64,000 bases of DNA from Porticoccaceae bacterium UBA4026 (GTDB lineage Bacteria > Pseudomonadota > Gammaproteobacteria > Pseudomonadales > Porticoccaceae): assembly GCA_002382445.1 (NCBI GenBank), contig DGAQ01000073.1:87449-151448 (forward strand). Direction: 5' to 3'. The position numbers were made by a program, and so were the translations under genes. Every line of letters begins with the position of its first letter. Position 1 is the first letter of the stretch. The notes under the pieces are model-generated. The model ran no database searches and was not told the DNA's origin. It saw only the letters and a list, made by a program, of their open reading frames with translations. This document shows, piece by piece, positions 18,484 to 27,168 of the stretch.

Positions 18484-19395
18484 ATGAGTCTAAAATCCGA
18501 TCTTAGTGCAGATCTACTTCTGTTGACGACTGCATTTATCTGGGGCTTTGCTTTTGTATTTCAAAGTACCGGAATGGAGCACATTGGCCCTTTTACTTTT
18601 GTCTTTGGTCGTTTTGTCATCGCTACCATAGCGATAGTGCCCATCTGGTATCTTATGGAAAAACCGAAGAAAATTTGGGTTTCTCATCCAATGGATATCA
18701 AGGCAGTTCAGTTGGGTATTATCATGGCAGTGGGCATGTTAGTTCAGCAGTCTGGTCTTTTGTATACAACGGTAGCTCGGGCTGGATTCTTAACCGGCGT
18801 ATATATTATTTTTGTACCCTTAATGGGTCTATTTATGGGTAGCCGGACTGAATGGCCAACATGGATTGGCGTTGCACTTTCGTTAGTTGGCTTGTATTTT
18901 CTTGGGCAGATTCAAACTGACCAGTTTTTGATTGGCGACGGGTTGATCTTGATTAGTTCAGTATTGTGGGCCCTGCATGTTATCTACACCGGGAAAGTAG
19001 CCAATAAAATATCAGTATTTAGATTGATGTTTCTGCAATTTTTTGTCGCAGCTGTGCTTAGTTGGTTCGTAATGCTCATCTTTGAGAACTGGGATTGGCA
19101 GGCGGTGAAAGCCGCTGCTGTGTCATTATTGTTTGTGGGTGTTTTAGCATCCGGTATTGGATTTTCCTTACAGGTGGTGAGCATGCGCACAGCGCCACCG
19201 TCACATACTGCCCTTATTCTTAGCTTTGAAGCGGTTTTTGCAGCCATCGGAGGCTGGTGGCTACTCGACGAGTACCTCAGTACCCCTGAATTGATTGGTT
19301 GTGGCTTGATCTTGAGTGGCGGGCTGCTCTCGCAGCTAAAGGTCTTACTTAAAGCCTCAGGTGATGTTATCGAACATCCCCGAGGAGTTAATTAA
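18484..19395 (+). CDS. EamA/DMT-superfamily transporter
   Basis: 303-residue inner-membrane protein with ten predicted helices in two EamA repeats. The first helix carries the typical FIWGFAFVFQSTG, and the second repeat starts at about residue 155 (LILISSVLWALHVIYTG). It lies 22 bases after recJ. It differs clearly from the EamA protein at 4.9 kb. Substrate unknown. The gene converges on tesA with 12 bases between stop codons. Confidence 0.9.
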   Translation: MSLKSDLSADLLLLTTAFIWGFAFVFQSTGMEHIGPFTFVFGRFVIATIAIVPIWYLMEKPKKIWVSHPMDIKAVQLGIIMAVGMLVQQSGLLYTTVARAGFLTGVYIIFVPLMGLFMGSRTEWPTWIGVALSLVGLYFLGQIQTDQFLIGDGLILISSVLWALHVIYTGKVANKISVFRLMFLQFFVAAVLSWFVMLIFENWDWQAVKAAAVSLLFVGVLASGIGFSLQVVSMRTAPPSHTALILSFEAVFAAIGGWWLLDEYLSTPELIGCGLILSGGLLSQLKVLLKASGDVIEHPRGVN

Positions 19396-19407
19396 CAGCC
19401 GGTATCT

Positions 19408-20013
19408 CTAGAGGTTTTCGAAAAGCGAACTGAGTGTCCTTAGGACGATTGCTTTCATCATGGGCTGGGCGAGTTCTGTTGGATGAAGGCCGTCTTGCTG
19501 AATCATTCCCTCAGTAACGGCTAGCTCTTCAAGCTCGAAAGGAATGAGTAGAACGTTCTGTTCTTTCGCTAAGGCGGGATAAACTGCAGCAAAGGCTTTG
19601 GCATAGCGACGACCATAATTAGGCGGGATACGCATACCAAATAATATGGGCACTGCTTTTTTCTCACGACATAAGGCGATCATCGAGCTTAAGTTTTTTT
19701 TCATTAGACTGAGAGGATGGCCGCGCAAACCATCATTGCCGCCAAGTTCGAGCACGACGAAGTCAGGTTGAAATTTCTCTAAAAGTAATGGTAACCGCGC
19801 TAAACCGCCACCAGTAGTATCACCGCTTATGCTGCCATTGACTATCTTGTGCTCAGGGTGCAAGTCATTTTGAAGAAGATTGACCCAGCCCTTCTCAGGA
19901 TTTATACCATATCCTGCACTCAAACTATCACCGAGCACCAGTATGGTTGATCCATAAGTGTTGGCGCCGAGTAAAATAAACAGGCAACATAGGCTCTGGA
20001 AAAATAGTCGCAT
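19408..20013 (-). CDS. tesA: Arylesterase / lysophospholipase-type SGNH hydrolase (TesA)
   Basis: 201-residue periplasmic SGNH hydrolase with a signal peptide (MRLFFQSLCCLFILLGANTYG). Block I GDSLSAGYG holds the nucleophilic Ser, block II is the SISGDTTGGG glycine, block III is GGNDGLRG, and block V DGLHP supplies Asp and His. It matches TesA (thioesterase I/protease I/lysophospholipase L1). It is divergent from ybbA with 75 bases between starts, the same tesA/ybbA-ybbP arrangement as in E. coli. Confidence 0.93.
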   Translation of the reverse strand: MRLFFQSLCCLFILLGANTYGSTILVLGDSLSAGYGINPEKGWVNLLQNDLHPEHKIVNGSISGDTTGGGLARLPLLLEKFQPDFVVLELGGNDGLRGHPLSLMKKNLSSMIALCREKKAVPILFGMRIPPNYGRRYAKAFAAVYPALAKEQNVLLIPFELEELAVTEGMIQQDGLHPTELAQPMMKAIVLRTLSSLFENL

Positions 20014-20088
20014 AAATGATTCTCTAATGTAATTTTTTAAATTTGTCTCTGGCAGTGTAAGGGATTACCGTAATAATGGAACAAATCG

Positions 20089-20781
20089 ATGATTGAAGTT
20101 CGTAATATTAGTAAACAGGTGTCCACAACAGAGGGTACGTTGAGGATTCTTGATGGGATTAATGTGTCAGTTGGGGATGGTGAAACGATAGCGATTATTG
20201 GTCCTTCGGGTTCAGGAAAATCGACGTTGTTGGGTATATTGGCTGGATTAGATCTCCCCAGTTCGGGAACAGTCGCCCTTAATGGTAAAGATATTACCGC
20301 TATGGACGAGGAGGGGCGTGCGGCTGTGCGAGCCAAAGACGTCGGTTTTGTGTTCCAGTCTTTTCATCTTCTACCGGGATTAACTGCATTAGAAAATGTT
20401 GCCTTACCGCTTGAACTTAAGGGTGATTCAAAGGCTATGGAAACAGCCCATTATTATTTAGAGCGAGTGGGCTTAGATCACAGAACAACTCATTATCCTC
20501 GGCAACTGTCTGGAGGCGAGCAACAGCGGGTTGCCGTAGCACGCGCCTTTGCCTGCAGGCCGACTATATTATTTGCCGATGAACCCACGGGTAATCTTGA
20601 CACTGGCACTGGTGAAATTATTAATGACTTGCTGTTTGATCTCAACCGGGAAGAGGGTACTACCCTGGTACTTGTTACCCACGAAATGAATTTAGCGACT
20701 CGATGCAATCGTACGCTGCAATTGCAAGCGGGACGCCAAGTAGAGGCGACCACTGAAAACACCCAGGAGATGGTGCCTTAA
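20089..20781 (+). CDS. ybbA: ABC transporter ATP-binding protein YbbA
   Basis: 230-residue ATPase of the MacB/LolD family. Walker A GPSGSGKST, Q-loop QSFHLLPG, signature LSGGEQQRVAVARAF, Walker B ILFADEPTGNLD and the H-loop LVTHE are all present. It partners the permease encoded by the next gene; the stop and start overlap as TAATG, which predicts coupled translation. The complex is a mechanotransmission-type exporter of unknown substrate, placed beside the periplasmic lipase-like TesA in many gammaproteobacteria. Confidence 0.93.
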   Translation: MIEVRNISKQVSTTEGTLRILDGINVSVGDGETIAIIGPSGSGKSTLLGILAGLDLPSSGTVALNGKDITAMDEEGRAAVRAKDVGFVFQSFHLLPGLTALENVALPLELKGDSKAMETAHYYLERVGLDHRTTHYPRQLSGGEQQRVAVARAFACRPTILFADEPTGNLDTGTGEIINDLLFDLNREEGTTLVLVTHEMNLATRCNRTLQLQAGRQVEATTENTQEMVP

Positions 20782-23306
20782 TGCTTTCTCTAAAGATGCT
20801 GCTACGCACCTGGCGTGGTGGAGAATTAGGCCTGATCCTATGGGCCCTTGTACTGGCTGTGGCTGTCGTTACATCGGTATCTCTGTTGGCAGAGCGTATT
20901 GAGCTGGCTCTAACGAATGAGTCTAGTAGCTTTCTAGCATCAGATTTGGTGGTGCAAAGTAGCAAAGTAACTAATCCAGATTGGCTTTTGGAAGCGAAGA
21001 ATAAAAAGGTTGCTACGGCTCAGATGCTGAGTTTTTCATCCATGGTGTTTAAAGGTGAAGATATGCATTTGGCTTCAATTAAAGCGGTTGAGCCTAGCTA
21101 TCCATTACGTGGTTTTATCAAGCGTTCGACTAGCGCATTTACCAGCGACCTAAGTCTCATTGAAGAGGTCGATTATGGCCCACCTCAGGGTGAAGTTTGG
21201 GTCAACGCAAGATTGCTGCCGTTGCTTAATATTCAGCTGGGCGATGAAATTGAGTTGGGCGACACATCGCTCAGAGTTAGTCAGATTTTAGTGGAAGAGC
21301 CCGACAGCGGTGGCTCTTACTCTTTTTTCGGCGCGCGAGTGCTAATGAGCTATGCCGACATTCCCAGTGCTGGAATTATCCAGCCGGGCAGCCGTGTTAC
21401 CTATCGATATCTCATGGCGGCAGGGGCTGGCGCTGAGGACCAGTTTGACGAATATGTAGCTTGGTTAAAACCTCAGCTCGACATTCATGATCGCTTGATC
21501 ACCCCAGATCAGGCCCAAGCCAGCATTGCTGATACGATGGACAAAGGTAGACGTTTCCTTCTGCTGGCAGGCAGTATTGGTGTTGTTTTGGCCGGCATCG
21601 CTCTGGCGTTAGCCAGTCACCACTTTGCCAGTGGTCAAACCAAACAGGTGGCTCTGCTTAAAAGTTGGGGAATTTCAGCGCATCGTGTGCGAAGCATGTA
21701 TTTTCAGCAAAGCATTTGGATGGGTCTGGGAGGCTCGTTGGTCGGTCTAGCGGTCGGTTTTTTGTTTCATTTATTGCTGCTGTTTATTGTCCGCGAGTGG
21801 TTGCCCATTGAGTTGCCAGCCGCCGGAATAAGGCCTTGGATAACAGGTTTAGCAACTGGGTTACTTTGTTTAGCTGGATTCACTTTGCCCGCTCTATGGC
21901 ACTTGCCCGCTCAATCGCCGCTTGCGGTGCTGCGGCAAGACGTTGTGGTAAAGCCGCTTAACTCTTTAGTACGAGTAATATTTGGCGTTGGTGCCATTGC
22001 TGGGTTATTGCTGTGGTATAGCAATAACCTTTATTTATCGCTGGCCATCTTGGCTGGCTTTGGGTTAACCGCCTTTTTTTCAATTTTAGTTGGCTTGTTC
22101 TTGCTGCGTCTAGGTAAACAATACGGCCAACGGTTAGGGAGTATCTGGCGTTTGGCGCTGGCCAATTTGTGGCGTCGTAAGGTGCAAAGTTTAATTCAGA
22201 TGGTCGGTTTTTCAGGTGCAATTGCGCTGCTAATGATTATGGTGGTGGTGAGAACTTCTTTAATTGATGAATGGCGATTTCAGCTAGCTGAAGATGCGCC
22301 TAACCATTTCTTGGTCAATGTGGCCTCCTACGAGTTAGACGGTGTTAAACAGTTGGTCAACGATCAAGAACTGGACACATCGGGCTGGTACTCGATGGTG
22401 CGTGGCAGAATGACCGCCATTAATGGGATATTGATTACGGAGGCACAAAAAGACAGTCATGAGTCCTTTAGGCGTGAGCTAAATCTAAGCTGGACTGCTG
22501 AGTTGCCTGAGGGCAACAAAGTCACCCAGGGAGAGTGGTGGGACTCCTCCGCAGTTAGAAACCTTGCGACTACTGAAGATCCTGAGGGTCAGATAATTGC
22601 ACCCTTATCGATTGAAGACGAGTTAGCCGGTGAACTTGGATTAACGGTAGGTGATCGACTGACATTTAGTGTTGGTGGGTTGACGTTCGAAGCACAGGTA
22701 ACCAGTGCGCGAAGTCTTAATTGGGATAATATGACACCCAATTTCTATTTTTTATTTCCTGAAGGGTTATTGGAAGATTACCCTCGAACCAGTATGACTA
22801 GTTTGTATATTCCGCCGCAAAAAAAGTTACTAGTCAATGATTTGTTGCGTCATTACCCCACGGTTCAGGTCATTGAGCTAGATAAGATTATTGAGCGAAT
22901 TCGTACTATTGTTTCTCAGGTGACGCGTGGACTGGAGGTGATGACCTTGCTTATTCTGGGCTGTGGTGTATTAGTGATGTTTTCTGCTGTTAGTTTATCC
23001 ATGTCTGAGCGTCTTCAGGAGAGTGCCATTTTGCGAACCTTGGGGAGTTCTCGGCGAGTTATACTCGGAATTCAATTGATTGAATTCACTGCTTTGGGTG
23101 TGATGGCAGGTCTGCTCGCCAGTGCTGGGGCTGAGTTGTCTGTGGCAATGTTGCAACGATTTATGTTTGACCTGCCATTCTCAATGCACCCATGGCTGTG
23201 GTATGCAGGTCCAAGCATGGGCGGTCTTTTGGTGGGTAGTCTAGGCGTGGGTTACAGTCGTAAAGCGGTTATTCAACCGCCCCTTGAGGTATTGAGGAGT
23301 CTTTAA
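20781..23306 (+). CDS. ybbP: ABC transporter permease YbbP
   Basis: 841-residue permease with two FtsX-type modules. After an N-terminal membrane helix (about 17-38) comes a large periplasmic region, then a helix cluster at about 255-430 containing HFASGQTKQVALLKSWG. A second periplasmic part follows, then the C-terminal four-helix FtsX domain (about 715-835) with SMSERLQESAILRTLGSSRR. It forms the membrane part of the YbbA-YbbP exporter. It converges on the histidine kinase gene with four bases between stops. Confidence 0.93.
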   Translation: MLSLKMLLRTWRGGELGLILWALVLAVAVVTSVSLLAERIELALTNESSSFLASDLVVQSSKVTNPDWLLEAKNKKVATAQMLSFSSMVFKGEDMHLASIKAVEPSYPLRGFIKRSTSAFTSDLSLIEEVDYGPPQGEVWVNARLLPLLNIQLGDEIELGDTSLRVSQILVEEPDSGGSYSFFGARVLMSYADIPSAGIIQPGSRVTYRYLMAAGAGAEDQFDEYVAWLKPQLDIHDRLITPDQAQASIADTMDKGRRFLLLAGSIGVVLAGIALALASHHFASGQTKQVALLKSWGISAHRVRSMYFQQSIWMGLGGSLVGLAVGFLFHLLLLFIVREWLPIELPAAGIRPWITGLATGLLCLAGFTLPALWHLPAQSPLAVLRQDVVVKPLNSLVRVIFGVGAIAGLLLWYSNNLYLSLAILAGFGLTAFFSILVGLFLLRLGKQYGQRLGSIWRLALANLWRRKVQSLIQMVGFSGAIALLMIMVVVRTSLIDEWRFQLAEDAPNHFLVNVASYELDGVKQLVNDQELDTSGWYSMVRGRMTAINGILITEAQKDSHESFRRELNLSWTAELPEGNKVTQGEWWDSSAVRNLATTEDPEGQIIAPLSIEDELAGELGLTVGDRLTFSVGGLTFEAQVTSARSLNWDNMTPNFYFLFPEGLLEDYPRTSMTSLYIPPQKKLLVNDLLRHYPTVQVIELDKIIERIRTIVSQVTRGLEVMTLLILGCGVLVMFSAVSLSMSERLQESAILRTLGSSRRVILGIQLIEFTALGVMAGLLASAGAELSVAMLQRFMFDLPFSMHPWLWYAGPSMGGLLVGSLGVGYSRKAVIQPPLEVLRSL

Positions 23307-23310
23307 TCGA

Positions 23311-24738
23311 TTATCTGATCGGTAGCTGAATACTGAAGGTAGTCCCTTGATCTTCATCTGACATCACCGATATTTGGCCGTGGTGTTGCTCAGTGATAAT
23401 GAAGTGAGTAAAAGATAAACGCTGATCAGCATCGTGCCGACTGTTGGTCTCTTCGGACGTGGAGAAAGACTCGAACAAATGCTGTTGGTGTGCGGTACTG
23501 ATAGCTGCTCCATTATGCTGAAAACGAACCCATAAATCATCATAGAGTCGAGTCACCGCAATACGAATAGTGGGTTTGTGGTTGTCGTCTTCAATTCTGC
23601 CCAGCGCGTTACAAGCGTGGCGAATTAAGCTTAGAAAAACCTGTTGTAGTTCGGTGGTATAGCAAGCAAAGTCAGGCAGGTCGTCCGCATAGTCGACGCT
23701 CACATCGATGTCTTGGAACCTCAGTCCCGAGGTGACGGACAATACGTCTTCGGCGAGTTCAACACTGTGATCAATGATTTGCGTAATGTTTGCTTGAGAC
23801 TTTACGTCACCCCCAGAACTGGAAAATTCCATCAGATTTTCAATGACCGATCTAGCCTGCTGGCCTCGAATCACAGTGTCCTCCAAAATCTCTTGCAGGG
23901 CGACGCGATCAAAGGGTTCATCAGTGAGACCTTGGCGAACGGTCTTAACTGACTTTAACATGGCTCGCAAAGGTAGATTGATGTCATGAGCCATATCAGA
24001 TGCCATTTCACCCATTAATGACATTTTGTCGCGCTGAATAAGCATGGTTTCACTTTTGACTTGCTGGGTCACATCATCGATCAAAATAACAACACCAGTC
24101 TCAGTCTGATCGGTCAGTGGATAGATGGTAATATCGAAATAATATTGTCCGCGTTGGCTATATTTTATGGTCACGGCAGCCTTTTGTTCCAGGGCTTGCG
24201 CGATCTGCTCGGCGGTGACTGTAATTTCTGGGTAAGCCTTCCACAAATCTTTGCTAATTGCATCGGTTGTTGAGACACCACTAATTTCCTCAGCTCGACG
24301 ATTCCACTGGGTGATTTTGTTTTTATTGTTCAAGCCGATCAACATTAGGGGCATTGAACTTAAAATTTCTGTGATGTAAGACTCAGACCGTCGCAATTGT
24401 GAGGTGGTAGAAAGATGTCCGCTAATCTCTGTTTCCAGCGCTTTATTACTACCTTTTAATAGGTCGTTTGCTTCGTTAAGGGTTGCTGTGCGCTCTTGCA
24501 CTCTTACTTCTAATTGAGCTTTGATTTCTTCTAACTCACGGTTGTAGCGGTGGGACTGTCGGCGACTGAAAAACAACCTCACTATGGTCAATGACAGAGC
24601 AATAATAAAAATACCACTAGAAAAATTAGCGATCCATTGCCAGTTGGTAGATCCGTCAGTTTCTCTAAACACCCGAAATATATCAGCCACAGCCAACTGG
24701 GCAAAAAGTAAACAGGAAAATGCGATGATATTTTTCAT
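23311..24738 (-). CDS. Membrane PAS histidine kinase with degenerate ATP-binding domain
   Basis: 475 residues: N-terminal hydrophobic segment (1-19), second membrane helix (about 42-58), coiled coil (65-112), PAS domain (about 120-228), HisKA helix pair with His251 in MAHDINLP, then a HATPase_c fold. The ATP site is eroded: the N-box has His374 (LIRHACNAL) in place of the Mg-binding Asn, the G1 DxGxG motif reads QHNGAA, and the glycine-rich G2 box is replaced by DADQRLSFTH. The frame is intact and the fold ending (GTTFSIQLP) is kept. No response regulator is adjacent. It may be a non-catalytic sensor or adaptor; this is inference. Confidence 0.85.
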   Translation of the reverse strand: MKNIIAFSCLLFAQLAVADIFRVFRETDGSTNWQWIANFSSGIFIIALSLTIVRLFFSRRQSHRYNRELEEIKAQLEVRVQERTATLNEANDLLKGSNKALETEISGHLSTTSQLRRSESYITEILSSMPLMLIGLNNKNKITQWNRRAEEISGVSTTDAISKDLWKAYPEITVTAEQIAQALEQKAAVTIKYSQRGQYYFDITIYPLTDQTETGVVILIDDVTQQVKSETMLIQRDKMSLMGEMASDMAHDINLPLRAMLKSVKTVRQGLTDEPFDRVALQEILEDTVIRGQQARSVIENLMEFSSSGGDVKSQANITQIIDHSVELAEDVLSVTSGLRFQDIDVSVDYADDLPDFACYTTELQQVFLSLIRHACNALGRIEDDNHKPTIRIAVTRLYDDLWVRFQHNGAAISTAHQQHLFESFSTSEETNSRHDADQRLSFTHFIITEQHHGQISVMSDEDQGTTFSIQLPIR

Positions 24739-24968
24739 TTAATCCATTGCTGTAACAGTATTTCAAGTCAATAGAATGCCACATAATTGAAACGAAATCT
24801 CTATTCTTATATCGGTATTTGGTGCGGCTAACTCTAGCAGCAATAAAACTATTATTGGTTAGTCTGTGTCGCTACGTCAGGTGAAGGAGTCATATCCAAA
24901 GCAATACAGTTTGTCGGCCATAGTTTAATGTGGTCACAGCTGTAAGACTTAGATTAGACTGAGTCATT

Positions 24969-25670
24969 ATGGAAACCATCCCTTTGACTAACGTCGCTCT
25001 CGCATTTATCCCCGTCATGGTGGTGTTACTCGTTATGTTCAGATGGTCGCTGGCCGTTTCTGAGAGCGCAGTTGCCTTGGCGCGGATGCTGATACAACTG
25101 ATTTTGATTGGCTATGCCCTAAATTGGATTTTTGCAGTTAATTCCTCTTGGCTGGTACTAGGATTACTCAGTTTTATGTTGATTGTCGCTAGCACAATTG
25201 CTCTTAGACCTCTGACTAGGAAAAAACGATGGCGTGATTATGGTCAGGCTTTATGCGCAATATCTTGCGGTGGAGGTGCAACTCTCGCTTTCATTATCTA
25301 TTTTGTCTTAGATATCCGGCCCTGGTATCAAGCGAGTAGCATTATCCCAATAGCGGGTATGATTTTTGCCGCCTCTATGAATGCGGTCAGTGTGGCCGCT
25401 GAGCGGTTTGTGATGGAAACTAAACATGGATCAGCGCCCATCGTTGCCCGCAATGAGGCCTTTAAAGCGGGATTGATCCCGATTTTTAATAGCTTGTTGG
25501 CGGTAGGGCTGGTTTCTCTGCCTGGGATGATGACTGGCCAAATATTATCTGGTGTGCCGCCACTTATTGCGGCTCGATATCAAATTGTGGTGATGTGCAT
25601 GATTACCGGTGCTTCAGGTATTTCTGCAGCCATTTATCTACATTTGGTCAGCAAGAATAAAACCGCTTAG
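24969..25670 (+). CDS. fetB: FetB/UPF0014 family ABC transporter permease
   Basis: 233-residue membrane protein with six to seven predicted helices matching the FetB (YbbM, UPF0014) family. The ALARMLIQLILIGYALNWIF segment is near the start, and IIPIAGMIFAASMNAVSVAAERF, SLPGMMTGQILSGVPPL and a C-terminal helix follow. In E. coli FetA-FetB is an iron exporter linked to peroxide resistance. Here no fetA ATPase gene is adjacent on either side, so its partner must be encoded elsewhere or be shared. It converges on selO with three bases between stops. Confidence 0.85.
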   Translation: METIPLTNVALAFIPVMVVLLVMFRWSLAVSESAVALARMLIQLILIGYALNWIFAVNSSWLVLGLLSFMLIVASTIALRPLTRKKRWRDYGQALCAISCGGGATLAFIIYFVLDIRPWYQASSIIPIAGMIFAASMNAVSVAAERFVMETKHGSAPIVARNEAFKAGLIPIFNSLLAVGLVSLPGMMTGQILSGVPPLIAARYQIVVMCMITGASGISAAIYLHLVSKNKTA

Positions 25671-25673
25671 GTC

Positions 25674-27164
25674 TTATGAAGAACAGCTGACCGAGATAGT
25701 TTCAGCCCAATCTGGTGGTAGTCCAGCATACTGCTGTGCTCGAGGGTGTTCAGCATAGGGATTCTGCAAGACTTCAAGTAACAGATTAACCCCTGAGTAA
25801 TCGCCTTGCTGGGCTTGCTCTATTACTGCTTGAGCCATGTAATTACGTAGAATATATTTGGGATTGGTGGACCACATTTGCTGGCGTCGCTCTTCATCAG
25901 TTACAGGTTGCTGGCCTAATCGTTGGTGATATTTTTCGGCCCAGAAATCAAAGGCTTGGCGATCGATAAACATATCGCGGGCTGCCGTTCTATCGTCGGA
26001 AAAGCGGCAAAGATTACGAAAAAACAATGTGTAGTCGACATTGTTTGATGCCATCAGCTGTAGCAATTGATTAATCAAATCTTCGTCTGTGTCATTGTAA
26101 TGGGACAGTCCTAACTTGGCTGCCATCAAGCCTCGATACAGGGTCAGAAATGTTGGTTCGTAGGTTTTTAGAATACTTACTAGTGTCTCAGAGGATATTA
26201 ATGTCATCAGAGAAGTGGCCAAGGCATTTAGATTCCATAGACCGACCGATGGTTGGTTCTTAAAAGAGTAGCGTCCGTTGGCGTCAGAATGGTTACAAAT
26301 AAAGTCCGGGTTGTAGGCATCTAAAAACCCAAACGGGCCATAGTCGATGGTGTCGCCCAATATCGACATATTGTCGGTATTCATCACCCCATGGGAAAAC
26401 CCAACCGCCTGCCAATGGGCAATCATTTTGGCGGTTTCAGTTACTGAGTGTGCAAATAGTTTGGCGTATTTTTCATCATCATCGGACCAATCAGGGAAGT
26501 GTCGATCAATCACGTAGTTGGCCAGGGCCCTTATCGGTTCAGATTGGTTTCGGTAGTGAAAGTGTTCAAAGGAGCCAAAGCGGATATGACTGCGGGCCAC
26601 ACGGCAGACTGTTGCGGCGGATTCCACGTCCTCACGATAGACTGGTGTTTTACTCTCAATCAGGCATAGGGCTCTAGTAGTGGCGATACCTAAACCATGC
26701 ATTGCTTCGGAACAAAGGTATTCTCGAATACTTGAGCGTAATACTGCACGCCCGTCAGCAAAGCGCGAATAGGGTGTTGTGCCCGCGCCTTTGAGTTGAA
26801 TATCCCAGAGCTCTGATGTGCCAGTAAGGGCATCTTCGACTTGTAATTCACCTAGGGTCATAGCTCGACCATCGCCTAATTGGCCAGCCCAAACACCAAA
26901 CTGATGTCCTGAGTAGACCAACGCAATTGGCTGCAGGTTTGCTACAGAAAAGTCTCCAGCCATCAAGCTCAGCATGGTTTCACCTGCTATATCATCGGGC
27001 TTCAGACCAAGATCTTTGGCCAGTTGATCGTTGCTACTTACCAGTACTGGACCGGACAGTGGATTGGGCGCTACAACACTGTAATGCAAATCACCCTGAT
27101 CGCTAAAAGCATCAAAAAAGGTATTTTTTAAATCCCTCGCCAGAGGGAAATTGGTATCCGTCAT
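25674..27164 (-). CDS. selO: Protein adenylyltransferase SelO (YdiU)
   Basis: Pseudokinase-fold enzyme that transfers AMP to protein Ser/Thr/Tyr residues; in E. coli it modifies redox-related proteins during oxidative stress. From the ATG at 27164 it has 496 residues. GHQFGVWAGQLGDGRA, the SRFADGRAVLRSSIREYL stretch and HGVMNTDNMSILGDTIDYGPFGF (split here by naming only the region) are family hallmarks. The C-terminus is SCSS, with Cys at the antepenultimate position where animal SelO has selenocysteine. A start at 27194 is possible and would overlap the upstream gene by 26 bases; neither start has a strong ribosome site. Confidence 0.93.
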   Translation of the reverse strand: MTDTNFPLARDLKNTFFDAFSDQGDLHYSVVAPNPLSGPVLVSSNDQLAKDLGLKPDDIAGETMLSLMAGDFSVANLQPIALVYSGHQFGVWAGQLGDGRAMTLGELQVEDALTGTSELWDIQLKGAGTTPYSRFADGRAVLRSSIREYLCSEAMHGLGIATTRALCLIESKTPVYREDVESAATVCRVARSHIRFGSFEHFHYRNQSEPIRALANYVIDRHFPDWSDDDEKYAKLFAHSVTETAKMIAHWQAVGFSHGVMNTDNMSILGDTIDYGPFGFLDAYNPDFICNHSDANGRYSFKNQPSVGLWNLNALATSLMTLISSETLVSILKTYEPTFLTLYRGLMAAKLGLSHYNDTDEDLINQLLQLMASNNVDYTLFFRNLCRFSDDRTAARDMFIDRQAFDFWAEKYHQRLGQQPVTDEERRQQMWSTNPKYILRNYMAQAVIEQAQQGDYSGVNLLLEVLQNPYAEHPRAQQYAGLPPDWAETISVSCSS

Positions 27165-27168
27165 AGTT

